A stretch of 64,000 bases of DNA, from the NCBI RefSeq assembly GCF_949987535.1, contig NC_080070.1:7188016-7252015 (forward strand), read 5' to 3'. This DNA comes from Balaenoptera acutorostrata. Lineage: Eukaryota; Chordata; Mammalia; Artiodactyla; Balaenopteridae. A program made the translations under genes and the position numbers. This document shows, piece by piece, positions 33,320 to 45,125 of the stretch (the stretch's first letter is position 1; each line of letters opens with the position of its first letter). Below the pieces are notes generated by a model that worked only from the letters and a program-made list of their open reading frames with translations, ran no database searches and was not told the DNA's origin.

Positions 33320-34619
33320 TACAGTGAATGAGTCTGTACCGAGGAGCACAATAGCCACTCTCATTTCTAATTGGTTACCAGCAGCCGAATGCAGTTCCTA
33401 ACTGGTGGAGTATGATTCTTCTAGCAGCTGGAAAAGGCAGTTCTACAGAGGTCTTGCATAACTAACTTGGCAGAGTGATAAAGTCATCCCTAGATTCCAG
33501 AGGAATTCGTGGTCATCATGACCCTTAGACTGCTGCTGCTCAAAGTGTGGTCCAGGAACCAGCCCAAGACCTCTTTGTCGATGCTTAGAAATTCTACAGT
33601 CTGACCCTGGCCAGCTCTGGTTGTGGTGGGTCTCAAAGTCCGCAAGTCTGATGTACTAGTATTGAGCTGTGACAGCTTTTTAAGAAACTAAAAATAAAGC
33701 TAGTCTTTGACCAAAGATAGTTGGAAACTCACTGCTTGAATTCATGCCCTTGCAGGTATGTTTCTCAGCATCCTTGGGCTGGAGCAGTAAAACACTTTAG
33801 GCTTTAGTCTGCTGTGGCCATCAGGGCCCTTGGGTGCCTGCCACAGAAGGTAGACTAAGCTGTAAACATTTATTAAAAATATATATGTCAAAAAATATAT
33901 ATACATATATATATATCACTAGGTAGGAGTAGTGGAAAAAGAGTCTGCAGACTAGCCTTCCAGGAACAATGCCCCAAGCTAAGCTGCAGAACTGGCCCGA
34001 CGAAGAACCACCACCACTGCACTGGTGCCGCCCAGCTGGAGGTGCCAGTTTCCTTCCCAGAAACCAGCACGTGCACTACATCTGTACCAAACACTCAAGC
34101 CCTGAACACTGGACAATGACACCATCCTTGCGAGCAAAACAGACTCTACACCTCCCTCTTCTCTCTTCAAACCTTACACGAGTACCTCTCATTATTGGAG
34201 CCTGGACCTATTCCAGAAACTCAAAGGAGCCTGGAGAACAGAGTTTTCTAGCTTCTCTTTTGAGGGTCTTGCAAGGAAAGAAATTCCCCATACACAACAA
34301 GGGCATTTGAAATGTTCTGCACAGTCAGAAAACATGAAAGCATCCTTTGCAATCACAGCAGATTTTTGAATACTTAGTACCAAAAATAAGAATGCAAATA
34401 ATTTCATTATTAATTTTGTGTGTTAATTACATGTTGCAGTGATAATATTTTAGATATTCTGGGTTAAATAAATAGATCTTTAAAATTGACTTTAATAATT
34501 ATTTTTGCTTTTTAATGTGGCTACTAGAAAATATATAATTACATTTGGGGCTTGCATTATATTTATATTGGAGAGTATTGCTCTGGATGAAGCATGACCT
34601 CAGAATATAAGACCTAGAC
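33320..34619. other. Intergenic, with a MER5-like fragment
   Basis: 'CTCAAAGTGTGGTCCAGGAA' at about 33,539, followed by 'GCTTAGAAATTCTACA', resembles MER5-type hAT elements. The rest is not recognised. Confidence 0.4.
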
Positions 34620-34789
34620 AATGTTACCAATGTGGAAAGGGTGGACTATATAATAAATGGTGCTGGGATAATTGACTCCTAAAAAAATCACATAAGATCC
34701 GTACTTCACTCCATTACAAACAAATTCCAGATGGATTAAAGACCTAAATATAAACTCAAACTTTTAGAAGAATATACAAAATAAAATTG

Positions 34790-35124
34790 TCTTAGTCCAT
34801 TGGGGTGCTATAACCAAATACCATAGACCCAGTGGCTTATAAACAATAGAAATTTATTTCTCACAGTTCTGGAGGCTGGGAAATCCAAGATCAAGGTGCT
34901 GGTGCATTTGTGTTCTGTTTCATAGATGGCTGTCTTCTTGCTGTGCCCTCATGTGACAGAAGGGACAAGAGAACTCTCTTGGGTCTCTTTCATAAGGGCA
35001 AAATCCCATTCATGAGGACTCCACCTTCATGACCTGATCACCCCCCAAAGGCCCCACCTCCAAATATACATTAGGGATTAGGTTTCAATGTATGAATTTG
35101 GGTGGGGACACAAACATTGTTTAT
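34790..35124 (-). repeat. MaLR (MLT1-like) LTR, minus orientation
   Basis: 'CATAGACCCAGTGGCTTATA', 'TTTATTTCTCACAGTTCTGG' and 'GGCTGGGAAATCCAAGATCA' match the reverse complement of MLT1-type LTRs. It sits inside older L1. Confidence 0.7.
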
Positions 35125-35449
35125 AAAATATGTATAACTCAGGGAAGGCTTTCTTAAACACAACTCCAAAATCACAAACTATAAAAGATAAATTTGATTA
35201 TATCAAAATTTAAAGTTTTATATGACAAAAATTCCTTAGCAAGAGACCCTGAATTTTGCAACACATATGGTGGAGAATAGATTTGCACCAGAATATAAGC
35301 AAGATGAAAAGTTTCTGCAGATTTGCTGCAAAACATCATGAATATACTTAACACTATTGAACTTTCCACTTAAAAATGGCTAAGATGGTAAATTTTATGT
35401 TATGTGCTTTTTACCACAATTAAAATTTTTAATTATTTAAAAATATAAG

Positions 35450-35768
35450 GGGACTTCCCTGGTGGCACAGTGGTTAAGAATCTGCCTGCCAATGCAGGGG
35501 ACACGGGTTCGAGCCCTGGTCTGGGAAGATCCCACATGCCGCGGAGCAACTAAGCCCGTGTGCCACAACTACTGAGCCTGCGCTCTAGAGTCCGCGAGCC
35601 ACAACTACTGAAGCCCGCACGCCTAGAGCCGGTGCTCCGCAACAAGAGAAGCCACCGCAATGAGAAGCCCACGCGCCGCAATGAAGGCCACAACTAGAGA
35701 AAGCCCGTGCGCGGCAACGAAGACCCAACGCAGCCAAAAATAAATAATTTTTTAAAATAAAAAAAATT
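35450..35768 (+). repeat. CHR-2-type cetacean SINE
   Basis: It opens GGACTTCCCTGGTGGCACAG. The AAAATATAAG target duplication lies at 35,440-35,449 and 35,769-35,778. It is inserted in old L1. Confidence 0.93.
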
Positions 35769-36330
35769 AAAATATAAGAATTCCTATAGAGCAATCAGAA
35801 AAAAAAAAAAGTTAACCCAACAGAAAAAATGGACAAAGACAGAATAAGCAATTTACAGAAGAGGTTCTTTTTACGACAAATAAACATATGAAAAGATGCT
35901 CAGTTTTGCTAGAAATCAAATAAATGAAAATTAATTAAAACAATAAAGAGGCACTATTTTCACCCCCCTGTCAAAAGTTAAGTTGACGTTTAACTAGAAA
36001 GTCGGTGAGGGAGAAAATAGTATTTTCATTTGCTAACAATGAGAGTATAATTGGTACACTCACTGTGGAGAAAATCTTGGCAATCAAAATAGTAAAATAA
36101 ATATTAAAATTATTTAAAACTGTAATTTAAAAATTAAAAGTGCGCATACAATCCAGATATTTCAGTTCTGGGTATATTCCCTTGAGAAATCCTAGCATAA
36201 ATGCATCAGGAGATGTTCGTCGCAGCACTACTGTTAATTTGCAAAAAACGGGAAACATTCTTAGTATGTCCGTTAATAGTGGAATAGATAAATAAAACTT
36301 CCTGGAGTCTTACAATGTATAAAATAAAGC

Positions 36331-37109
36331 AATTAAAAGGAAGTTTTAACTGAGTGTCCAAGATAAAATAGGTATCAGGTACCAAAGGCAGGAGTGACAT
36401 TTGAAAGTCAGGTCTGACAACCAGATGAGTCACCCACCTCGAGGGTATGAGGGTCAGGTTGTTGGAGATCAGAGTATGGGTGAGGAATACTTTTCTGGAG
36501 AGATGTGTTGTGAGTATCACTCTTAAGTCTAGCAAAGGGGTTTCACGGAGTCCACCGAAGGCCTTGGTCCACGTGCCCTGGAGTTGGGGTTTGCAGTGAG
36601 GTGTGTCCAGCACAAAACTCTGCAGGTGGAGAGGAGCCGGCCGCTCTTTGGAACTGGCCTGTGCTACCAGAGTGGGTGGGAATAAAGGGCACATGAGTAT
36701 TTCCCGCAGGCCACACAGCCATTTTGGAGCAAATCAAACTCTGCGCAAGAGGATGGGTCGTGAACCCCAACAGAGAGAGTTTGTGTGACACAGATCCCAG
36801 AAAGCCAGGAGAAAAATGCTTTGCCAGGTAATGGGAGCAGTCGAATGTTCCCGATGGAGACCTCGGAGGAAACCCCAGGAAATGCCTGAGGAGTAATTTC
36901 CAACACTTGCCAGGCCCAGGGAAAGCAAACCTACCTTACGACAGTACTGATCAAGGAGGAGCTTTCTTATTCTCCTCATCCTCTCCTCCCTCCCTTCCTC
37001 CTCCCCACCCTAAGTGCTGGGAATGAGTGCCCATGGAGGAGAGAAAGGAAGGACCATGTCCCAACTCTCCAACTTCTAGGGGTGGAGAGAAGTTGAAGTC
37101 GATTTCACA
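36331..37109. other. Intergenic, nothing recognised
   Basis: No gene is supported; the overlapping minus-strand frames of 80-162 codons show no domain. Confidence 0.45.
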
Positions 37110-37225
37110 GGACTTCCCTGGTGGTCCAGTGGTTAGGGCTCTGCGCTTTCACTGCTGAAGGCCTAGGTCCGATCCCTGGTCGGGGAACTAAGGTCCAGTG
37201 CGGTGTGGCCCCCCCCCAAAAAAAA
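37110..37225 (+). repeat. CHR-1-type SINE
   Basis: It opens GGACTTCCCTGGTGGTCCAG. The target duplication TGAAGTC[G/A]ATTTCA lies at 37,094-37,107 and 37,227-37,240 with one mismatch. Confidence 0.92.
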
Positions 37226-37589
37226 GTGAAGTCAATTTCAGAGTATTGATTATTACATGAGACTGGACATTTTAATTACGAATTCAGACTGTTACCTAAG
37301 TGTTATTATTAAAGTCACTTGGGCAAGAGAAATATCTCACTGAGAAAATTTAAAGGGACAGTGAAAGGCAAAAATGAAGTTGCTTTTATTATTATCTCTT
37401 GGGTCCCACAAGTTCAATGTACCAGATACAAGAACAACATAGATAACTCTCAAAAATATGATGTCACGTGCAAAAGAATTTAAGATGCAAAACTATACAT
37501 TTGCATTATGCCGTTTGGGTTTTTAAAAGATACACAGAACAATACTAAATACTGTTACTGAATGCGAAAGTATTAAAAATGGGACTTGT

Positions 37590-37925
37590 ATCTAAAATAC
37601 ATAAAGTTGCCAAAATTCAACCAAAAAAACCAATTAGAAAATGGGCACAAAATATGAACAGACACTTCACAGAAAAGGATATACAGATGGTAAATAAGCA
37701 CTTGAAAAGATGTCAAAGTCATTAACCATTAGGGAAATGCACATTAAAACCACAACGGAATGTCACCACACACCTATCAGCACGACTGAAATGAAAAAGG
37801 TGATAACACCAGATGCTGGTGAGGATACAGGAAAAATGGATCACTTGTATATTGCAGCTAGGAATGTAAAATGGTACAACCACTCTGCAAAACAGTTTGG
37901 TAAGATCTTACAAAACTAATTATAC
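37590..37925 (+). repeat. L1 ORF2 3' fragment
   Basis: 'TTAGAAAATGGGCACAAAAT', 'GAACAGACACTTCACAGAAA' and 'CCAGATGCTGGTGAGGATAC' are L1 ORF2 phrases. It is diverged. Confidence 0.75.
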
Positions 37926-37934
37926 GCTTATATA

Positions 37935-38345
37935 TGTGGTGGTTAATTTTGTGTGTCAACTCGACTGGGCCACGGGGTGCCCAGATACTTGGTCAAACAA
38001 TACTCTGGGTGGGTCTGTGAGGGTGTTTGGGGATGAGATTGACACTGGGGGAAGCCAGTTGCCATGTCATGAGGATACGTCAAGCAGGGGATAGAGGCCT
38101 CCTGCCAACATCTGTGTGAGTGAGCCAGCTTGGAGTGGCTCCTCCCACCCCAGTGGAACCTTCAGATGATGCAGCCCCCGCTGACATCTTATCCACAACC
38201 TCATGAGAGATCCTGAACCAGAGCCACCCAGCTAAGCCACCCCCAGATTCCAGAATCTCTGGAACTGCACGATATGATAAAGACTTACTGTTCTAAGCTG
38301 CTGAGTTTGGGGGGTATGTTGTTATGCACCAACATCTAACTAATG
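37935..38345 (+). repeat. ERVL-type (MLT2-like) LTR
   Basis: It opens TGTGGTGGTTAATTTTGTGT, contains 'GGTGCCCAGATACTTGGTCA' and ends near 'ACATCTAACTAATG'. It is older and shorter than the copy at 26,115. Confidence 0.65.
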
Positions 38346-38951
38346 CCGAGTCCTTCTGCCATCAACCCGACACCTGCCCTAGAATCAACCAAGCCTCTGG
38401 ACCACTTTGGGGAATGACACAAAAGACAGTGATTGGGCGATGAGAGAGAAATCCAAAGAAACAAAAAATTTAGAAAATCGATGTCGTCGTGGATGGCAGG
38501 GGATGGCCAAAGGAAAGACAGGAAGAAGTGAGCAGTGCGGGGAAGGATACACGTGAGGCAGAAGGCTAAAGTAACAATGTGAAAGTTCAAGTGCCTTAAA
38601 CAGATGGGGAATTTGGAGGTGAGCTGGGAGAGATGCTTATCTCCGTCCCACTTTATACGTTATTTGAAAGTGGTCTCAACTGAAAAGCTGCCGATGAGTC
38701 TCTGAGCTTCATCTTCTGCCTGTATATCAAGCCAGGTACTGACTTTGTTGTCCCAAACAGAACCTTCAGTGACCTTCCAAGCTGGTGCCAAGAAATGATG
38801 GTGTTTTTTGGAAAAGGAGGATAGTTGTGGCATAAAGGGGTACAGGTACAATTGAGTGGGACTAACAGCTCTCTGCTGAGTCAGAATGGGCAGGCTGTGT
38901 GTGAGTGGAAGTGTAAAGAAGTTTGTTAATTACAGACTTCCATTGCTAGCT
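38346..38951. other. Intergenic, nothing recognised
   Basis: No gene or clear repeat is seen before tRNA-Cys copy 4. Confidence 0.45.
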
Positions 38952-39023
38952 GGGGGTATAGCTCAGTGGTAAAGCATTTGACTGCAGCTCAAGAGGTCCT
39001 TGGTTCAAGTCCAGGTTTCCCCT
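38952..39023 (+). tRNA. TRC-GCA: tRNA-Cys (GCA) copy 4, diverged
   Basis: At 72 bases it keeps the GCA anticodon, but several positions have changed. Acceptor GGGGGTA/TTTCCCC has a G-T and a T-T mismatch. D stem GCTC/AAGC has one mismatch (C-A). The anticodon loop reads CTGCAGC rather than CTGCAGA. T stem CTTGG/CCAGG has one T-G or mismatch-type pair. A five-T terminator follows at 39,035-39,039 and the B box GGTTCAAGTCC is readable. It may still be transcribed, but a working tRNA is doubtful. Confidence 0.85.
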
Positions 39024-39034
39024 TTGAAAGTTCC

Positions 39035-39039
39035 TTTTT
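39035..39039 (+). terminator. Pol III terminator for tRNA-Cys copy 4
   Basis: A five-T run lies 11 bases after the tRNA end. Confidence 0.8.
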
Positions 39040-39342
39040 CCTCCTTGGGCACTGAATTGACAATATTGTGTCTTATAGAGACCACCCTCAAAAGGAGAGC
39101 CTGGGTGGAGCTTACAGCGTCTTAGATGGCCACCCCTTATGATTCAGGGTCCTGTCAGACACTTGGCCCTGCCTTGAAGATGAAGAACAAGACCAAATGC
39201 ATCCCCAGTACCCTCTTTGAGGGTCTGTTTCCTGGGATCCCAATGGTACCAATTTCTGTATTTTTCAGGGTCCAGTTCAGAGACAAAACTTGCACTGGTC
39301 ATTTTAACAGAAAGCACTTAATATAAATAATTGTTAATCTGT

Positions 39343-39795
39343 GTGTCAGTTTCTTAGGGCTGCTGTGATAAAGTGCCACAGAATAGATGGCTTAAAGCAA
39401 CAGACATTTATTGTCTCACAGTTCTGGAGGCTAGAAGTCTGGAATCCGGGTATGGGCAGGGCCAGGCGCCCTCTGAAGGCTCTTGGGGAGGGTCCTTCCC
39501 GGCCTCTCCCCAGCTTCTGGCGGTTGCTGGCAATCCTCAGCATCCCTTGGCTTGTAGGTGCATCACTCCAGTCTCTGCCTCCAAGTTCACAGGGCTGCAT
39601 TCTCCCTGTGTGTCTCCTCTTCTTATAAGGACTCCATCATATTGGATTAAGGGTCCACCTGACTCCATTGTGATCTCATCTTAACTAATTACATCTTTGA
39701 TGCCCCTCTCCAAGTAAGGTCACATTCCGAGGCACTGGGGGCCAGGATTCAACACATCTTTTTTTGGGGATGGGGACACAATTTAACCCACAACA
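39343..39795 (-). repeat. MaLR-like LTR, minus orientation
   Basis: 'TTCTTAGGGCTGCTGTGATA', 'CTTCTTATAAGGACTCCATC' and 'GGGACACAATTTAACCCACA' follow the reverse complement of MLT1/MaLR-type LTRs almost end to end, finishing CA at 39,795. Confidence 0.7.
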
Positions 39796-40704
39796 ATTGG
39801 AAATCACAGGACTGAAAGGGTGAAAGGGAAGATTAAGTATCACGGAGGGAGTACCTGCAAGAAACCGCTCTGACTCCCGGGCTGTGGACACAACTGGAGG
39901 AGGATGAACTTATTCAATCTTACAAACCTGGGGAGGGTCTCTGTGGATCCGGGACCCCAACCCCTAAGGAGGTGCTAGTGTCCCTGAGGTGACATGACAA
40001 ACCTGGCCCTATGAGCACAAAACTGCAGGTGGCAATCCCCTGGGATGGACTGTCACGGCCAGGTGACACGGCCAGGAACCCAGTAGGCAGGAAGGACAGT
40101 GCTTCTTCCTGCTCCTGCCCAACAGTGTCCCCCCAGAGCCCTGCTGGCAGGACCAACCAGGAAGCCACCTGGCAAAGGATAAGAGAGGTTTACAGAGTCC
40201 CAGACCCAGCAGCACAGGGCAGAGCACAGAAAGGCGAACTGGGGGCTTAGAGACAATCATTTCTTCAGACAGTTCATCTCACCCAACAGTGAAAGGGTTG
40301 ACTATATGGAGATTTGGGGCAACGGGAGAGAGGCCAGCCTGCATCCTAGGGTGTGGCATTGTATGCTCTGACCCATATCCGGTCCATTTGTGTCCTATCT
40401 TCGAGGTGTTGCATGCTTGGCCAGGCCAGTGGGGACTTTGAGTCTCAGGTGCTCAGCACAAAAACCACAATGGAGATGTCACTATAGACCCTTCCAGCTT
40501 TCGGGGAATGCTCCCCAGGTTATACCTCCTCCAGCACTGACAGTAGAGAGGCTGTGAGCTGTGGGAGAAAACAGCCCGTTGCTTCTACTAAGGCAGGGAG
40601 ATGAGTTAGCAGTAAAGCAGGTCTGGCAACTCAGCCAACCCATTCTGAAGGGGCAACTGGGGCAGCACATGGAATGGTGTTAATTGGACCTTACTGACGT
40701 GGCA
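39796..40704. other. Intergenic, nothing recognised
   Basis: No gene is supported. Overlapping frames on both strands around 39,920-40,260 have no domain. Confidence 0.45.
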
Positions 40705-40776
40705 GGGGGTATAGCTCAGGGGTAGAGCATTTGACTGCAGATCAAGTGGTCCCCAGTTCAAATCTGGGTGCCCTCT
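40705..40776 (+). tRNA. TRC-GCA: tRNA-Cys (GCA), copy 5
   Basis: The 72-base cloverleaf has acceptor GGGGGTA/TGCCCTC (one extra G-T at pair 2), D stem GCTC/GAGC, anticodon arm TTTGA-CTGCAGA-TCAAG, and T arm CCCAG-TTCAAAT-CTGGG, all paired. The variable loop begins T instead of A (TGGTC). A and B boxes are intact. A TTTT terminator lies only 5 bases away at 40,781-40,784. It is probably functional. It is 1.75 kb from copy 4, the closest same-strand spacing in the window. Confidence 0.95.
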
Positions 40777-40780
40777 ACCC

Positions 40781-40784
40781 TTTT
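40781..40784 (+). terminator. Pol III terminator for tRNA-Cys copy 5
   Basis: A four-T run lies 5 bases after the tRNA 3' end. Confidence 0.8.
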
Positions 40785-41034
40785 AGTCACTAAACGTGGT
40801 AAGGGAGTTCCAATTTCCTCTCCTCTTGCTGAATCTGGCTTCTGCAGCAGGTAAAGAGTCAGAGAAGACCCTTCGGACCCAAGCAAGGCAGCTCTGCTCA
40901 GATGATGTGTTTGTCCCACTCCTCTGATCTTCCCACTCTCCCCTCCCCTGGTCTACCACGCAATCCAGCATGTACGTTGATCTCCCGGCTGGGGATGAGG
41001 ACTTTGTCCTTCGAAGGTAGCCAGAGAGAAATCT

Positions 41035-41930
41035 GAGATCACCTACAGAGGAAGAATAGTTGAACTGCTGGCTGACTTCTCAACAGTTGCAAAGGAAGCC
41101 AGAAGCTAGTGCAGTAACACAAGCAATATGTTGAGAGGAGATATCAGCCAACTTAGAATTCTACTCCCAGCCAAACCATTCTTCGAGAACAGACACAAGC
41201 TGTCGGAGCGTTTATGGCCAACAGATGCTCACTAAAGAAAATTCTAAAATATATACTTCAGAGAAAAGTAAAATGATTCCATATAGGAGGTCTGAGATGC
41301 AAGAAGGAATGTTGAACAAAGAAATTGGTAGATACGCAAGTAGATCTAAAAGTCGTTGTCCATATAACACAGTGCTAATGTCTAATTTATAAGGTTTTTT
41401 TTAAAAAAAGATAGAACTGGGCTTCCCTGGTGGCGCAGTGGTTGAGAATCTGCCTGCCAATGCAGGGGACACGGGTTCGAGCCCTGGTCTGGGAAGATCC
41501 CACATGCCGCGGAGCAACTAGGCCCGTGAGCCACAACTACTGAGCCTGAGCGTCTGGAGCCTGTGCCCCACAACAAGAGAGGCTGCGATAGTGAGAGGCC
41601 CGCGTACCGCGATGAAGAGTGGCCCCCGCTCGCCGCAACTAGAGAAAGCCCTCGCACAGAAACGAAAACCCAACATAGCCATAAATAAAAATAAAATTTA
41701 AAAAAAAGATAGAACTAAAATACTAGCTAACAATAATATTTTAGGAAAGGGCTCATAAGAATTAAAATGTCTTTATGTAGTTGGGAAAGAAGATGAAGAT
41801 ATTGATTAACTTTAGAGTTTTAAAATTTGCATGCAGAAATTTCTAGTGTATCATTTTAAAAGTTGTAGTTTTGCCGAGAAAATGGAGGTACGGGAATGGA
41901 GGGTATATGCTGATAGTCTTGCTAAACACT
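41035..41930. repeat. Old L1-type fragment (split by a SINE)
   Basis: 'AGTTGAACTGCTGGCTGACT', 'CTAGTGCAGTAACACAAGCA' and 'GGTCTGAGATGCAAGAAGGA' are typical of an old L1 internal region. A CHR SINE splits it at 41,419-41,700. No intact frame remains. Confidence 0.5.
41419..41700 (+). repeat. CHR-2-type cetacean SINE
   Basis: It opens GGGCTTCCCTGGTGGCGCAG, with a 16-bp perfect duplication AAAAAAAGATAGAACT at 41,403-41,418 and 41,701-41,716. Confidence 0.95.
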
Positions 41931-42174
41931 CATTAATTCTGATAATTTATTTGTTGATTCTTTTAGATTTCCTACATAGATGACCATGTCATCTAAGAAA
42001 TTTGAAATTTTTATTTCTTCCTTCCAATCCTTATTTTATCTCTTTTTCTTACCTTATCGTAATGGCTAGAACCACCAGGATCATGTTGAAAAAAGGTGTT
42101 GATGGTAGATATCTTGTTTTATTCTGATTTCAAATAAAAAGCTTTCAACATTTCACCATTAAGAACATGTTGTG

Positions 42175-42529
42175 TGGACTTCCCTGGTGGCACAGTGGTT
42201 AAGAATCCGCCTGCCAAAGCAGGGGACACGGGTTCGAGCCCTGGTCCAGGAAGATCCCACATGCTGCAGAGAAACTAAGCCTGTGCACGACAACTGAGCC
42301 TGTGCTCCAGAGCTCGTGAGCCACAACTACTGAGCCCACGTGCTATAACTACAGAAGCGCACGTGCCTAGAGCCTGTGTTCCGCAACAAGAGAAGCCACC
42401 GCAATGAGAAGCCCATGCACTGCAACGAAGAGTAGCCCCCGCTGGCTGCAACTAGAGAAAGCCCGCACACAGCAAGGAAGACCCAATGCAGCCAAAAATA
42501 AATAAATAAAATTAATTTATTAAAAAAAA
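42175..42529 (+). repeat. CHR-2-type cetacean SINE (long form)
   Basis: It opens GGACTTCCCTGGTGGCACAG after a leading T. Duplication AACATGTTGTG lies at 42,164-42,174 and 42,530-42,540. At 355 bp it is one of the longest copies here. Confidence 0.95.
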
Positions 42530-43178
42530 AACATGTTGTGGGTTACACTTTTTGTAAATGGTCTTTATCAGATTAAGGAATTTTCCTTCTATTTCTAGTT
42601 TGCAAAAAAATTTTTTTTATCATGGATCAACATAGAATGTTCTCAAAACCACCTCTTTTTTGTATCTATTGAGATAATAATATAATTTTTCTCCTTTAGT
42701 CTATTAACATGGTGAATTACACTTAATTGCTTTTTGTAAAATTAAACACACTTTGCATTCCAGATATAAAACTAGCTTGGTCATGAAGCACTATCATTTT
42801 CATATATTTGTGGATTCAGTTATATAATAATTTATTTAATTTTTTGTACCTATATTTATGAGTGAGATTGGCCTATACATTTTTTTATACTATCCTTGTT
42901 GGGTTTTGATATCAAGGTTGTGCTAGCTTCACAAATGAAGTTGTACAATGTATACATCTTTTCTATTCTTAGAAAGGTTTTTATGCAAAAATAGAGTTAT
43001 TTTGCATTAAGTATGTGATAAAACTCACCAGTGAAACCACCTTATCTGAATTTTGGGGGGAAACTTTCAAATAACTGTTTTAATAAAATTACTGTTTAAA
43101 ACTAGAGGACTATTCATCTTTTCTGTTTCTTCTTGTGTCAGCTTTGGTAAGTTGTAGTGTTTTTAAAGTTCTTGCTAA

Positions 43179-43470
43179 GGGCTTCCCTGGTGGCGCAGTG
43201 GTTGAGAATCTGCCTGCCAATGCAGGGGACATGGGTTTGAGCCCTGGCCTGGGAAGATCCCACATGCCGTGGAGCAACTGGGCCCGTGAGCCACAACTAC
43301 TGAGCCTGCGCGTCTGGAGCCTGTTTGCAACAACAGAGGCCACGACAGTGAGGCCCGTGCACCGCGATGAAGAGTGGCCCCTGCTCGCCGCAACTAGAGA
43401 AAGCCCTCGCACAGAAACAAAGACCCAACACAGCATAAATAAATAAATAAATAAATTTATTAAAAAAAAA
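43179..43470 (+). repeat. CHR-2-type cetacean SINE
   Basis: It opens GGGCTTCCCTGGTGGCGCAG. A 14-bp perfect duplication AAAGTTCTTGCTAA lies at 43,165-43,178 and 43,471-43,484. Confidence 0.95.
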
Positions 43471-43519
43471 AAAGTTCTTGCTAAATTTCCACATAACATA
43501 GTCGTAAAGTCCTTGGACT

Positions 43520-43745
43520 CTTAAAACATGATGCATGGATTCAGATTCTAGATCGTAACTGAGTGACCTTGGCAAAGTTACTTAACTCTCTCAGCCTTAG
43601 TTTTGCCATATATAAAATGGGCATGATAATAGAAATGAGCGAAATAATAGTACCTAGTTTGTGGAGTTGTTGTGAGGATAAATAAATTAGTATTTTAAAA
43701 GTATATAGAATAGTGCCTGCCACATGGTAAGTTCTTTGTACAGGT
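43520..43745 (+). repeat. MIR SINE
   Basis: 'ACTGAGTGACCTTGGCAAAG', 'AAAATGGGCATGATAATAGA' and 'TAGTGCCTGCCACATGGTAA' in order make this a well-preserved MIR. Confidence 0.8.
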
Positions 43746-43860
43746 TTGTTAAATAGATTTAAATTTTTGTACATTATTTTTCATAATGTTCTATGATTAT
43801 TATTTTAAAGCCTAAAGACTGAAGCTTTTTTTTTTTTAAAGGAAGAGATGATGGAATGTT

Positions 43861-44156
43861 TTTTAATTTTTATTTATTTATTTATTTATTTTTGGCTGAG
43901 TTAGGTCTTTGTTGCTGGGCGCGGGCTTTCTCTAGTTGCGGTGAGCAGGGTCTACTCTTCATTGTGGTGTGTGGGCTTCTCATTGCCGCGGCTTCTCTTG
44001 TTGCGGAGCACGGGATCTAGGCGTGCGGGCTTCAGTCGTTGTGGCTTGCGGGCTTAGTTGCTCCGCGGCATGTAGGATCCTCCCGGACCAGAGCTCGAAC
44101 CCGTGTCCCCTGCATTGGCAGGCGGACTCCCAACCACTGTGCCACCAGGGAAGCCC
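43861..44156 (-). repeat. CHR-2-type SINE, minus orientation
   Basis: It begins with ATTT-rich tail sequence, contains 'GAGCTCGAACCCGTGTCCCC' and ends CACCAGGGAAGCCC, the reverse complement of the CHR head. Confidence 0.93.
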
Positions 44157-44200
44157 TGAAGCTTTTCTTTTTCTTTTAATATTTTAATTTAAAAAAAAGT

Positions 44201-44315
44201 TTTCCGGCCATGCCACACAGCATGTGGGACCTTAGTTCCCCGACCAGGGATTGAACCCGCACCCTTTGCATTGGAAACATGGAATCTTAACCACTGGACC
44301 ACCAGGAAAGTCCCA
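44201..44315 (-). repeat. CHR-1-type SINE, minus orientation
   Basis: It ends GGACCACCAGGAAAGTCCC, the reverse complement of a CHR-1 head. It lies 45 bp from the CHR-2 copy in the same orientation. Confidence 0.9.
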
Positions 44316-44335
44316 ATGCAGCTTTTTTTTTTTTT

Positions 44336-44455
44336 GAATTTTTGAATTTTATTTTATTTTATTTTATTTTTTATACAGATTTTTATACAGCAGGTTCTTA
44401 TTAGTTATCTATTTTATACATATTAGTGTATATATGTCAATCCCAATCTCCCAAG
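44336..44455 (-). repeat. L1 3' UTR fragment, minus orientation
   Basis: A (TTTTA)n-rich start is followed by 'AGGTTCTTATTAGTTATCTA' and 'TTTTATACATATTAGTGTAT', which is antisense L1 3' UTR. Confidence 0.65.
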
Positions 44456-44660
44456 CAGCTTTTCTTTTTAATTCATGCTTTTGATTATTTTTGTCTGCTT
44501 GCTTATTTTTCTTATTATTTTCACCAAAAGTTAATCAAACTTATTTTGATTTTCAACGGCCAACTTTTGGCTTTGTTAGTCATCTCTGTTGTGTGCTTTT
44601 TTTCCATTTCATTGATTTCTGCTCTTCCTTGTATTTCCTTTGTTTCTCGTACTGTTCTTT

Positions 44661-44994
44661 TTTTTTTAAATAAATTTGTTTATTTATTTATTTTTGGCTG
44701 CATTGGGTCTTTGATGCTGCACATGGGCTTTCTCTAGTTGCAGTGAGCGGGGGCTACTCTTCGTTGCGGTGTGAGGGCTTCTCATTGCGGTGGCTTCTCT
44801 TGTTCGACAGCATGGGCTCTAGGCATGCGGGCTTCAGTAGTTGTGGCTCATGGGCTCTAGAGCGCAGGCTCAGTAGTTGTGGAGCCCCGGCTTAGTTGCT
44901 CTGCGGCACGTGGGATCTTCCTGGACCAGGGCTCACACCCATGGCCCCTGCACTGGCAGGCAGATTCTTAACCACTGCACCACCAGGGAAGCCC
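44661..44994 (-). repeat. CHR-2-type SINE, minus orientation
   Basis: The T/A-rich tail is first, the sequence ends CACCACCAGGGAAGCCC, and a degraded B box (CAGGGCTCACACCC) is visible. It is inserted in antisense L1. Confidence 0.93.
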
Positions 44995-45125
44995 TCATAG
45001 CGTTCTTTTATCCAGTTTTTCTTCCCTAACTCTTGAGATGGATCCTTCGTTTATTTATATTTATTCTTCTTTTCTAGTATATTGCTCAAAGCTATAAGTA
45101 TTCCTTTAAATGCTGATTTAGTATC

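Larger units (their letters stand above)
34620..36330 (+). repeat. Old L1, sense, split by an LTR and a CHR SINE
   Basis: L1 ORF2-like pieces lie at about 34,620-34,788, 35,125-35,449 and 35,779-36,330. The first contains 'AATGGTGCTGGGATAATTGA' and 'CCAGATGGATTAAAGACCTA'. They are interrupted by a MaLR-like LTR and then by a CHR SINE. All reading frames are broken. Confidence 0.65.
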
